A DNA stretch of 6,096 nucleotides from Opitutia bacterium UBA7441 (GCA_002480015.1 DLQD01000011.1:2841-8936); one strand, 5' to 3'; positions 1 through 6,036 are shown, counted from the stretch's first letter. Notes: a model not told the origin generated them from the letters alone. Numbers and translations: made by a program.

Positions 1-60
1 TGTAACTGCAGCTATTGTAACCGAAGTTATTATAAACGCAGCCATTGCAACTGCAAAAAA
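1..60. repeat. 15-bp tandem repeat, about four diverged copies
   Basis: The first 60 bases divide into four 15-base units: TGTAACTGCAGCTAT, TGTAACCGAAGTTAT, TATAAACGCAGCCAT and TGCAACTGCAAAAAA. The rough consensus is TGTAACYGCAGYTAT, and the last copy decays into an A-run. Because 15 is a multiple of three, the array reads as five-residue peptide repeats in open frames. Frame 1 gives CNCSY, CNRSY, YKRSH, CNCKK and then a TGA at 61-63 that overlaps the ATG of the next gene as ATGA. Frame 2 is also open, to a TAG at 119-121. The array could therefore be the 3' end of an upstream gene or a non-coding minisatellite; the window edge prevents a decision. Confidence 0.7.
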
Positions 61-881
61 TGAATTCCCTACGAAGTTTCCTCTTCAGGCTCAGCCACAC
101 CACGCCCGAGCGCAAAGCTAGCCGCACTCACTTGAAACGGGCTAAAGCCGGCGATGTCGAGGCATACCTCGCCTTGACCGCTCATTATTTGGATCTTTCC
201 CTTATCTACTTCGGTGGCTGTTTACACGAGCCGATGGACATGCGGTTCGCCCGAGTCGAGCAGGTCTTCACCGCCCTATGGCAACATCTCCCCTACGCCG
301 AGCGGGTATCGGACTTTGAATACATGCTGGCCAGCGCTCTTTTGGAGAATACACCGGACAACGGACGCATTACCTCTGCCGAAGCCCTTGTGACCAAACT
401 CCGTATGCTCCAGCCGAAAACCCGCTTCGCCTTCATTGCATACGAATTTGAAAACTGGCCGATCCGCTGGGTCGCCTTACTGATGCGCATCCGCCCTCGC
501 ATGCTACACCGTCTCCTCTCCGAAGCGCGCTGCGAGCTCTGTGGTATCAGCTGGGAGTCGCTGGCCGAAGAAGAGCGTGCGTGCTTGGAAGCGATCAGTG
601 TATCGTTGGGCAAGTCCCCCAACCTACGCGCGAGTAAGGAGCTGTGCCGTCGGGTCGCCACCTTCCCTCGGGTCAGCGAGATCAAAGCACTCTGGCTCGA
701 ACTACGCCCCGAACTGGTTGAAGTGCGCCATCGCTACTTACCCGATCTTTCGCAACGCGAGCGCCTGCTGGGCAACATTCTCTGCAGCGCGCAGTCCACG
801 CCAATGAACCACCCCCCGATGATGGACCGAGTGGTCAACACCGTCCATTTCGCGCGCCACGCCAAGATCAAGGTGTCTTGA
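60..881 (+). CDS. Divergent sigma-70/ECF-like protein with C-terminal extension
   Basis: This encodes a 273-residue soluble protein. Residues about 23-95 resemble sigma-70 region 2: LKRAKAGDVEAYLAL recalls the usual R-x-GD-x-xAF-x-xL start, and VEQVFTALWQHL recalls the D-x-xQ-x-xF-x-xLW core-binding helix. Residues about 106-158 (from ALVTKLRMLQPKTRFAFIAY to MLHRLLSEAR) resemble region 4, with its closing helix-turn-helix and S-x-AR signature. The match is weak: the acidic cluster before the region-2 helix and the LP-x-x-xR motif are poorly kept. About 115 further residues follow, beginning with a Cys-x-x-Cys (158-161); I do not recognise them. The ATG at 60 is preferred; a TTG at 45 in the same frame would add five residues and lies inside the tandem repeat. 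No good Shine-Dalgarno is visible, and the ATG overlaps a possible upstream stop as ATGA. The stop TGA at 879-881 is 44 bases before the next gene's ATG, suggesting co-transcription. The sigma-like assignment is inference from pattern; it may no longer work as a sigma factor. Confidence 0.8.
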   Translation: MNSLRSFLFRLSHTTPERKASRTHLKRAKAGDVEAYLALTAHYLDLSLIYFGGCLHEPMDMRFARVEQVFTALWQHLPYAERVSDFEYMLASALLENTPDNGRITSAEALVTKLRMLQPKTRFAFIAYEFENWPIRWVALLMRIRPRMLHRLLSEARCELCGISWESLAEEERACLEAISVSLGKSPNLRASKELCRRVATFPRVSEIKALWLELRPELVEVRHRYLPDLSQRERLLGNILCSAQSTPMNHPPMMDRVVNTVHFARHAKIKVS

Positions 882-925
882 CGTGTCGAACAAGATACCT
901 CCTACGGTCTAATTACCCTAAGCTC

Positions 926-2245
926 ATGCGCTGTTTCTCTATTTTTAGTTTACTCTTACTCTCTGCGGTCCTTTCGTCCCTGCAAGCTGGGCTCCTCAAC
1001 GGCCCCATGCTCGCTCATCTCGAGATGCGCGAAGCCAAAATCTGGGTGCAGACGGATGCGCCCGCGATCGTCCGCATCGCCTATGCCGCCAAAGGAGCCG
1101 AAGGTGACTGGGCTTGGAGCACACCGGTGGAAACCGATGCTGCGTCAGGGCACACCGCCGTCGCCACGCTTGATCTGGTAGAACCGGGTCTGAGCTACAT
1201 TTATCGCGTCGAACTCAATGGTGAACTGGTCACGAACCCTGCCACTTTTAACGCGCCTGACAATTACTACGATCGCGCCCCACCGCCCGACTTCAAGATC
1301 GCTGTCGGCGGGGCCCATTACATGATCGAAGAGGGCTTCGAGCCTCCCTACCAGATACTCGGCGGCGGCTATGACATCTTCAGCACCATTGCAGAAGCCA
1401 AGCCGGCCCTGATGGTATGGGCAGGTAACACAGCACATCTGCGTCCGAGCGACCGAGCCTCCAGAAGCGGTTACCTCAAACGCTTTACTACAGCCCGCTC
1501 GGTCCCTCAGTTGAAAGCACTCCTTCAAAGCGTGCCCCAATATGCAACCTGGAGCGAGCTTGATTATGGCGCGCCCCATGCCGGCAGAGACCACACCTAT
1601 CGCGGCATCGCCGAAGACAGCTTCAAGGCTTTCTGGCCCCGCCCTGTGGAGATCGGTCGGCTGGAAGGCATCGCCACCCAATTCCGCTACGCGGACGCGG
1701 ACTTTTTCATGCTCGACGTGCGCAGCTACCGCAACGATACGCCTGACACCTCCACCCGCCCACAGATACTCGGCCAGCAGCAAATCGAGTGGCTGCGGCA
1801 GGCGCTTCTACAAAGCACGGCCACTTTCAAAGTTATCATTGCCGGTGCCCCGATTCTAAACCCGGCCGATTCACGGAGTAATTTGAGCTTCGCCGAGGGC
1901 GAGCACACCGAACTCTTGCAAATGCTGCGCGAAGCGCGGATCGCCGGCCTCTTCTTTATCAGCGGGGGTAAAAGCTACGGTGAGCTCACCCGCCTTGTTC
2001 ACGCGAACAGCTATAATCTCTACGATCTGACGCTCGGGCCCCTAACGGCCAATCCGGGCAATAATGAAGAGGAGCTGAATTTCTTCCGCCAACCAGGCAG
2101 CAGCACTTTCGAGCGCCACTTCGCACTCATCGAGTTCAACGGCTCCGAAGCTGAGCGCGCCCTAACCATCCGCATCATGAGCCTAGATGGCAAAGAGCTC
2201 TGGAACCGCAGGATCCCCGCTAGCTCACTCCAACCAGCGAACTAG
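926..2245 (+). CDS. Exported PhoD-like metallophosphatase-fold protein, probable pseudoenzyme
   Basis: This is a 439-residue protein of the PhoD-like phosphatase family, predicted to be exported. It begins with a signal peptide (MRCF, then a Leu-rich core, ending near SSLQA at about 17-21). A beta-rich Fn3-like PhoD N-terminal domain follows (about 25-112, ending EPGLSYIYRVELNGE), then the phosphatase-fold domain (about 122-375) and a C-terminal beta segment (about 390-430). Family landmarks are clear: GGGYDIF, SVPQYATW, DFFMLDVRSYR (259-269), ILGQQQIEWL, and LYDLT with GPLT (365-374). However, the usual active-site motifs are changed: GSC reads GGA (128-130), LGDN reads AGNT (Asn168), WDDHD reads WSELD (209-213), and SGDRH reads SGGKS (346-350). 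Loss of this many metal ligands argues against ordinary phosphodiesterase or phosphatase activity. The ATG at 926 is chosen because it starts a standard signal peptide. A TTG at 878, overlapping the previous stop as TTGA and preceded by AAGGTG, would add 16 residues. The open frame is intact, so this is not a broken gene. Confidence 0.88.
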   Translation: MRCFSIFSLLLLSAVLSSLQAGLLNGPMLAHLEMREAKIWVQTDAPAIVRIAYAAKGAEGDWAWSTPVETDAASGHTAVATLDLVEPGLSYIYRVELNGELVTNPATFNAPDNYYDRAPPPDFKIAVGGAHYMIEEGFEPPYQILGGGYDIFSTIAEAKPALMVWAGNTAHLRPSDRASRSGYLKRFTTARSVPQLKALLQSVPQYATWSELDYGAPHAGRDHTYRGIAEDSFKAFWPRPVEIGRLEGIATQFRYADADFFMLDVRSYRNDTPDTSTRPQILGQQQIEWLRQALLQSTATFKVIIAGAPILNPADSRSNLSFAEGEHTELLQMLREARIAGLFFISGGKSYGELTRLVHANSYNLYDLTLGPLTANPGNNEEELNFFRQPGSSTFERHFALIEFNGSEAERALTIRIMSLDGKELWNRRIPASSLQPAN

Positions 2246-2250
2246 GCAAA

Positions 2251-3135
2251 CTAAGAAATCACTCGCAGCTCCGCCTGTACGCGTTCCGCCAACGCGGGAT
2301 CAGAGCAGAAACAGACACCACAATGATTGAAGAATGCATGAGTGGCACTGTTGAGTTCGAGCCTTTGTCCTGCGTAGTCCCTGGCATAGGCTCCGGCTTC
2401 CTGGAAGATACAGGCGGTCGCCCCGAAATCCCAAAACGACCCGCCCCCCAGCTCAGGCTTAGGCGGTTTGATGTAGGCCGAGGGTGGAGTTTCGAGCACA
2501 TGACACGCGCTAGAGACCGCGCCACCATGGACTTCGATCACGGATCGCGCGTAACCCATTCGCTGCGCCAGCCCCTGCATCTGCGCCGTCATCACATCAC
2601 GGAGGGAATCGCTCTCGAAAGTGCAATCGACATAAAAATAAAAACAGTCGCCAGCGGACTCCGCCAAGGGAGGCCGCCATTTATCCTCATTAATCCATAA
2701 GCCCTGGCCCGCGACTGCACGGTAGAGGCGTTCCCGGACAGGGTCATAGACCACGCCGATCATCGGCTCCCCATCGCGACGTATGAGCGCAATGGCTACG
2801 GCGTAGCCAGGCTTGCCTTGTGTGAAGGGCAAAGTCCCGTCCATCGGGTCGATACACCAGAAATAGTCTTTCTCAAAACGGCTACCATCGTCAGCGAGTT
2901 CCTCAGTCAGCAAGGCCAGATCATGGCTCGCCAATGTCGGCGCCAAAACTTCCAGAATGGCCGCTTGGCTTTGTTCGTCCACCTCCGTCACCACTTGCGA
3001 GGCGAGACTGTCGCCGCCCTCTTTGTAGTGTACTACAACCTGCCCGGCAGTGTAAGAGGTGATGACCCGCCCCGCCGCCAACGCTGCTTCACAAGCTCTT
3101 TCAGCGAGCATACTAAGTTCTTTGTTCACCCCCAT
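2251..3135 (-). CDS. Inositol monophosphatase family protein
   Basis: This encodes a 294-residue soluble, Mg-dependent phosphatase of the FIG superfamily (inositol monophosphatase, histidinol phosphatase HisN, CysQ). The metal-binding motifs are present: TEVDEQSQ at 50-57; LLTEE at 75-79 with Glu79 as ligand (the usual GEE reads TEE); IDPMDGT at 95-101 with Asp96 and Asp99; and WDFGATACIFQEAGA at 235-249 with Asp236. All the main catalytic carboxylates are therefore retained, and the length is normal for the family. The substrate cannot be fixed from sequence; candidates are inositol phosphate, histidinol phosphate, 3'-phosphoadenosine 5'-phosphate or a sugar phosphate. The gene has no obvious operon partner here: it converges on the PhoD-like gene with 5 bp between stop codons and is divergent from nfeD. 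The ATG at 3135 lacks a clear Shine-Dalgarno. An internal ATG at 3111 would remove eight residues without touching the fold. Confidence 0.9.
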   Translation of the reverse strand: MGVNKELSMLAERACEAALAAGRVITSYTAGQVVVHYKEGGDSLASQVVTEVDEQSQAAILEVLAPTLASHDLALLTEELADDGSRFEKDYFWCIDPMDGTLPFTQGKPGYAVAIALIRRDGEPMIGVVYDPVRERLYRAVAGQGLWINEDKWRPPLAESAGDCFYFYVDCTFESDSLRDVMTAQMQGLAQRMGYARSVIEVHGGAVSSACHVLETPPSAYIKPPKPELGGGSFWDFGATACIFQEAGAYARDYAGQRLELNSATHAFFNHCGVCFCSDPALAERVQAELRVIS

Positions 3136-3163
3136 AGCTTGGGCGTGATATAGACTTTGGCAA

Positions 3164-3181
3164 GTATCCCCTCGCGGATAC
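3164..3181. repeat. Short perfect inverted repeat upstream of the inositol-monophosphatase-like gene
   Basis: GTATCC (3164-3169) and GGATAC (3176-3181) form a perfect 6-bp stem with a 6-base loop, 29 bases upstream of the leftward start codon. A further GATACC lies just to the right, at 3197-3202. It could be an operator half-site pair or a leader hairpin, or simply chance. On the leftward strand a weak promoter-like pair (TTGTAC at 3190-3185 and GATACT at 3168-3163, 16-bp spacer) overlaps it. Confidence 0.3.
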
Positions 3182-3313
3182 CACGTACAAGCTCAGATAC
3201 CCACTCGATAGAGCTGCAAAATTACCCGACGGCGCATAGATTAACGCAAATAAGGGGAGGCATTGAATTCTTTGAAGAGCGGTCCAAAGCACTGAATTGG
3301 CTGACCACTGCTA

Positions 3314-3345
3314 TTGACAATTCGCTTTGATTGGGGTTATATAAT
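3314..3345 (+). promoter_or_regulatory. Sigma-70-type promoter for the nfeD-stomatin operon
   Basis: A perfect TTGACA at 3314-3319 is followed by the AT-rich run TTATATAAT at 3337-3345. Read as TATATA (3338-3343) the spacer is 18 bp; read as the perfect TATAAT (3340-3345) it is 20 bp, longer than usual. The start of transcription would fall near 3350-3353, giving a leader of about 67-70 bases before nfeD. No operator is evident. In the rest of the 283-bp gap (3136-3418) I see only the inverted repeat at 3164-3181 and no convincing gene. Confidence 0.65.
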
Positions 3346-3404
3346 TGCAGAGCAAATGGCGAAAGCATCGCCCCCTTATGGGTGCTGTCATCGTCTGCTG
3401 GATC

Positions 3405-3410
3405 GGAGGG
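3405..3410 (+). promoter_or_regulatory. Strong ribosome binding site of nfeD
   Basis: GGAGGG lies 8 bases before the ATG at 3419, close to ideal spacing. It settles the start at the first of two adjacent ATG codons (ATGATG); the second would be 11 bases away. It stands out because most other genes in the window have no recognisable Shine-Dalgarno. Confidence 0.8.
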
Positions 3411-3418
3411 GATGAGAC

Positions 3419-4771
3419 ATGATGCCAAAATTGTTTTTCCTGATGAGCTTCGTGCTCGGCAGTTCCATGGCTTCGATGCCAGGAGATGTCTGGCAGCTGG
3501 AAATTAACGGTCCGATCGGCCCGGCAACCTCGGACTATATCGTGCGCTCGATGGAAGATGCGCAAAACAGTGCGGCCGAAGTCATCATTTTGCGAATGGA
3601 CACACCCGGCGGGCTCGATCAGGCGATGCGAGAGATTATCCAGACCATTCTGGCCTCGCGCGTCCCAGTGGTTGGCTACGTCGGGCCTCAGGGCAGTCGC
3701 GCAGCCAGTGCAGGCACATACATTCTCTACGCCAGCCATATTGCGGCGATGGCGCCTGCGACCAATCTGGGAGCAGCGACACCTGTTATGATTGGCGGCG
3801 CGCCCACGCTCCCCGGCAGCCAACCGGAAGAGACGCAGCAGGGAAAAGATACGAATGAAGAAAAGGCGGATACGCTTCGAACGACAGAAGATACCTTAAA
3901 AAGCAAGGTAGTGAACGATGCCCAGGCCTATATTCGGAGCTTGGCCGAGCTTCGCGGGCGCAATGCAGAATGGGCGGTGCGTGCAGTCACAGAAGCAGCG
4001 ACTTTAACGGCAGAGGAGGCGCTTGAACTCAATGTCATCGACCTGATCGCCGAGAATACGCCGGCATTAGTCGAAGCGCTGCACGGGCGCGAGGTCGCAT
4101 GGGATGGTGAGACTCAGATACTCGACACCGCTGATGCAAACCTGCACGAAGTCGAACCTGGTTGGCGCACGGACTTTCTGCGGGTGATTACAAACCCCAG
4201 CGTGGCCTATATACTTCTGCTACTAGGTATTTACGGGCTGATCTTCGAGTTCTCGAGCCCCGGCATGGGAGCCGGAGGGATTATCGGAGGGATTTGCCTA
4301 CTGACCGCGCTGTATGCCTTACAGTTACTGCCCATCAGCTACTCCGCACTCGCGCTGATGTTACTTGGTTTAGTCCTCATGGCGGCCGAGGGATTCTCAC
4401 CCAGCTTCGGGGCCCTCGGACTTGGCGGGATCGCCGCTTTTCTGCTCGGATCCATTATGCTGATGGATACCAATGTGCCGGGCTTCCGTATCGCGCTACC
4501 GATCATTCTTGCGCTCACCACAGTGAGTGCCCTCATGCTCCTCCTTGTGCTGAGCATGATCGTCCGGGCGCGTAAGCAGCCCGTTGTCAGCGGTTCTGCC
4601 GCCTTAGTCGGGGAAACAGCCGAAGTCGTGGATACGGGCGACGGAGATATCCGGGTGCGCCTCAATGGCGAGTTCTGGCGGGTCCAGTCTCCCGGCGCGC
4701 TTCAGCCAGGCGACCGGGTAACTGTCAATCAAGTCTCGGGACTCGTTCTCGATGTCAAAAAGAAGGAATAA
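3419..4771 (+). CDS. nfeD: Long-form NfeD, membrane-bound ClpP-class serine protease
   Basis: This encodes a 450-residue NfeD protein with the full three-part architecture. A signal peptide (about 1-19) precedes a ClpP/SppA-like protease domain (about 22-215): DTPGG at 61-65 supplies the oxyanion glycines, and SRAASAGTYIL carries the probable catalytic Ser97. KVVNDAQAYIRSLA carries the probable catalytic Lys163, with RGRN at 179-182. An acidic, polar insertion (about 130-160) separates the Ser and Lys motifs. Four or five membrane segments follow at about 262-278, 285-304, 307-322, 332-350 and 357-383. The C-terminal soluble OB-fold NfeD domain (about 392-447) contains LVGETAEV, GEFWRV and GDRV. 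The Ser-Lys dyad is known for the archaeal homologue PH1510, which cleaves its stomatin partner near the C terminus; function here is inferred by family. A stomatin gene follows after 3 bases, so the two are surely one operon. Expression probably comes from the promoter at 3314-3345. Confidence 0.95.
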   Translation: MMPKLFFLMSFVLGSSMASMPGDVWQLEINGPIGPATSDYIVRSMEDAQNSAAEVIILRMDTPGGLDQAMREIIQTILASRVPVVGYVGPQGSRAASAGTYILYASHIAAMAPATNLGAATPVMIGGAPTLPGSQPEETQQGKDTNEEKADTLRTTEDTLKSKVVNDAQAYIRSLAELRGRNAEWAVRAVTEAATLTAEEALELNVIDLIAENTPALVEALHGREVAWDGETQILDTADANLHEVEPGWRTDFLRVITNPSVAYILLLLGIYGLIFEFSSPGMGAGGIIGGICLLTALYALQLLPISYSALALMLLGLVLMAAEGFSPSFGALGLGGIAAFLLGSIMLMDTNVPGFRIALPIILALTTVSALMLLLVLSMIVRARKQPVVSGSAALVGETAEVVDTGDGDIRVRLNGEFWRVQSPGALQPGDRVTVNQVSGLVLDVKKKE

Positions 4772-4774
4772 GTT

Positions 4775-5527
4775 ATGGGCTACTTTACCATCACATCCAT
4801 CGTTATTATCGCTTCACTCATTCTCTATGCTTTCCGCGTCCTGCGGGAGTACGAGCGCGGTGTCATCTTCCTCCTCGGTCGTTTTTACAAAGTCAAAGGT
4901 CCGGGTTTAATTATTGTCATACCCTTCGTCCAACAAATCGTCCGGGTCAGTCTGCGTACCATCGTCATGGATGTTCCGAGCCAGGATGTCATCTCCCGCG
5001 ACAATGTATCCGTCAAGGTGAACGCTGTCGTCTACTTCAGAGTGGTGGACCCCGAGAAAGCCATCATACAGGTGGAAAACTTTTTGGAGGCCACCAGTCA
5101 ACTGGCACAGACCACTTTGCGTTCAGTTTTGGGTCAACACGAACTGGACGAGATGCTGGCCCAGCGTGACAAGTTGAACGCCCACATCCAGGGAATACTC
5201 GACCAGCAAACCGATGTCTGGGGAATCAAGGTGTCGAACGTTGAAATCAAGCATGTCGACTTAAACGAAAGCATGATCCGCGCAATCGCCAAGCAAGCCG
5301 AAGCGGAACGCGAGCGGCGCGCCAAGGTGATCCACGCCGAAGGGGAGCACCAGGCAGCCACCAAGCTGACCGAGGCAGCCACCATTCTAGCCGGTGAAGA
5401 GCAGGCGATTCAGCTCCGCTACCTGCAAACGCTTAACCAAATCGCCGGGGAGAACAACTCCACCATCGTATTCCCCTTCCCCGTCGATTTCCTGAACCAG
5501 TTCTTCAAAGAAAAGAAAAAGCGTTAA
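4775..5527 (+). CDS. Slipin/stomatin-family SPFH protein
   Basis: This is a 250-residue membrane-anchored stomatin (slipin) that oligomerises into scaffolds in the inner membrane. An N-terminal hydrophobic anchor (about 5-20) is followed by the SPFH/Band 7 domain (about 21-170). Hallmark stretches are EYERGVIFLLGRF, KGPGLIIVIPF, DVPSQDVISRDNVSV and LRSVLGQHELDEML. An Ala/Glu-rich coiled coil follows (about 168-215, AIAKQAEAERERRAKVI), then the hydrophobic tail IVFPFPVDFLNQFF and the basic end KEKKKR. Length and order match prokaryotic stomatins closely. AGAAGGA at 4761-4767, inside the end of nfeD, is the ribosome binding site, with a 7-base gap to the ATG. The 3-base spacing from nfeD suggests coupled translation. 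The NfeD-stomatin pairing is conserved across bacteria and archaea, with the protease as the likely partner. Confidence 0.95.
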   Translation: MGYFTITSIVIIASLILYAFRVLREYERGVIFLLGRFYKVKGPGLIIVIPFVQQIVRVSLRTIVMDVPSQDVISRDNVSVKVNAVVYFRVVDPEKAIIQVENFLEATSQLAQTTLRSVLGQHELDEMLAQRDKLNAHIQGILDQQTDVWGIKVSNVEIKHVDLNESMIRAIAKQAEAERERRAKVIHAEGEHQAATKLTEAATILAGEEQAIQLRYLQTLNQIAGENNSTIVFPFPVDFLNQFFKEKKKR

Positions 5528-5538
5528 GACACTTGGAG

Positions 5539-5558
5539 GGCAGCGTTCCATCGCTGCC
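5539..5558 (+). repeat. Perfect GTTCCATC-type hairpin after the stomatin gene
   Basis: GGCAGCG (5539-5545) and CGCTGCC (5552-5558) form a 7-bp perfect stem with loop TTCCAT, starting 12 bases after the stomatin stop. No T-run follows, so it is not a standard intrinsic terminator, though it may slow or protect the transcript end. The stem-GTTCCATC-stem layout, with GGAGG just before it, resembles a short repeat I recall from verrucomicrobial intergenic regions. That dispersal is from memory and unverified. Confidence 0.6.
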
Positions 5559-5589
5559 GACGCGTGCCTGTTTGCAACTCGCTTGCCAA

Positions 5590-5652
5590 CCACGGATGTG
5601 CACGGATCCATTCCCACGTATCCTATCCGTGAAAATCAGCGTCCATCCGTGG
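5590..5652. repeat. Nested-palindrome intergenic repeat (CCACGGATG type)
   Basis: The outer arms CCACGGATG (5590-5598) and CATCCGTGG (5644-5652) are perfect 9-base complements. The inner arms CACGGAT (5601-5607) and ATCCGTG (5625-5631) are perfect 7-base complements. The element could fold as a two-tier hairpin with a 17-base central loop and an asymmetric internal loop. Near-copies of CACGGAT also repeat in tandem at 5591-5597 and 5601-5607. The sequence looks like an intergenic repeat common in Verrucomicrobia and Planctomycetes (from recall). It sits between the convergent stomatin and antitoxin genes and carries no coding signal. Confidence 0.75.
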
Positions 5653-5664
5653 CTAAAAAACCAT

Positions 5665-5979
5665 CTACTTAGAGTTGTAAGTTACCGCATCCTCTGCGCA
5701 TTCGAGCACTTGTTCGGGATACTTCGTGGCCACTCGCATCAAGACTTTCGCACTCGGCGGCGGTTGACGCCTGCCCTGCTCCCATCCGCGCACGGTTCCG
5801 ACCGGCGTATCCAGTAGTTTGGCAAAAGCCTCTTGCGTCATTCCGAGCTGCATACGCGCCTGCGCCACCTCATTCTCAGGGTTGATCACGCGAACGCGTG
5901 TTGGCGCGAGTTCGCCCTTCTCGATCGCCTTCATTTGGCGGATCGAGTCTTTCAGTTCGTTAAAGAGTTCTGTGTCCAT
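5665..5979 (-). CDS. nadS: NadS/HigA-like XRE-family antitoxin
   Basis: This encodes a 104-residue helix-turn-helix protein. The N-terminal MDTELFNELKDSIRQMKAIEKGE is typical of NadS proteins, found beside RelE/HigB toxins. The XRE domain spans about 35-85: VAQARMQLGMTQEAFAKLL is the first part, GTVRGWEQGRRQP the recognition helix and turn, and PSAKVLMRVATKYPE the last helices. In a working module it would bind the toxin and repress the shared operon. In these modules the toxin gene normally lies just upstream, but only a short remnant is seen here (6052-6087). The gene itself is intact and full length. No Shine-Dalgarno is visible before the ATG at 5979, as expected if translation was once coupled to the toxin gene. 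It may survive as an orphan regulator or be in early decay. Confidence 0.9.
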   Translation of the reverse strand: MDTELFNELKDSIRQMKAIEKGELAPTRVRVINPENEVAQARMQLGMTQEAFAKLLDTPVGTVRGWEQGRRQPPPSAKVLMRVATKYPEQVLECAEDAVTYNSK

Positions 5980-6002
5980 GGTGCGGAATAGATTAGCTCA
6001 TG

Positions 6003-6036
6003 ATTCGACGTTGAAAGTTCAGCGTTGGATGTTCTC
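6003..6036. repeat. AACGTTGAA-type repeat block with imperfect palindrome
   Basis: CGTTGAA (6009-6015) and TTCAGCG (6018-6024) form a near-perfect palindrome with a 2-base centre and one G-T type mismatch. It is followed by a second GTTGGA-like copy (6024-6029). The ACGTTGAAAGTTCAGCGTTGG string resembles dispersed AACGTTGAA/TTCAACGTT repeats I recall from verrucomicrobial intergenic regions (unverified). It lies exactly where the body of a toxin gene would be expected. Confidence 0.45.

Noticed and set aside
1..60. CRISPR-like array
   Set aside because: The units are contiguous 15-mers with no spacers, and no cas genes are present.
2..121. Frame 2 continuing past the tandem repeat as the true upstream gene end
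   Set aside because: It is open to 119-121 but would overlap the sigma-like gene by about 60 bases. The repeat itself keeps several frames open, so openness is not evidence of coding.
1145..1783. A 212-codon leftward open frame inside the PhoD-like gene
   Set aside because: It lies antisense to a clearly coding gene with strong family motifs, and its own translation shows no recognisable domain. It is a shadow of codon bias.
3163..3190. Leftward promoter TTGTAC/GATACT for the inositol-monophosphatase-like gene
   Set aside because: Both boxes match the consensus only partly and the -10 overlaps an inverted repeat. Too weak to list as a promoter.
3252..3295. Tiny frame starting TTG at 3263 after AAGGGGAGG
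   Set aside because: Only ten codons, a spacing of about 2 bases from the Shine-Dalgarno, and it lies upstream of the predicted promoter, so it is probably not in the transcript.
3311..3823. A 170-codon leftward open frame covering the nfeD promoter and 5' part
   Set aside because: It is antisense to the signal peptide and protease domain of NfeD, low in recognisable motifs, and rich in the Arg/His/Cys typical of antisense readings.
5653..5660. A-run after the nested palindrome as a leftward terminator for the antitoxin gene
   Set aside because: On the leftward strand the T-run comes before, not after, the hairpin, so the order is wrong for an intrinsic terminator.
5533..5817. Rightward 94-codon frame across the repeats and the antitoxin end
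   Set aside because: It is made of palindromic repeat sequence and the antisense of the antitoxin gene, with no family resemblance.
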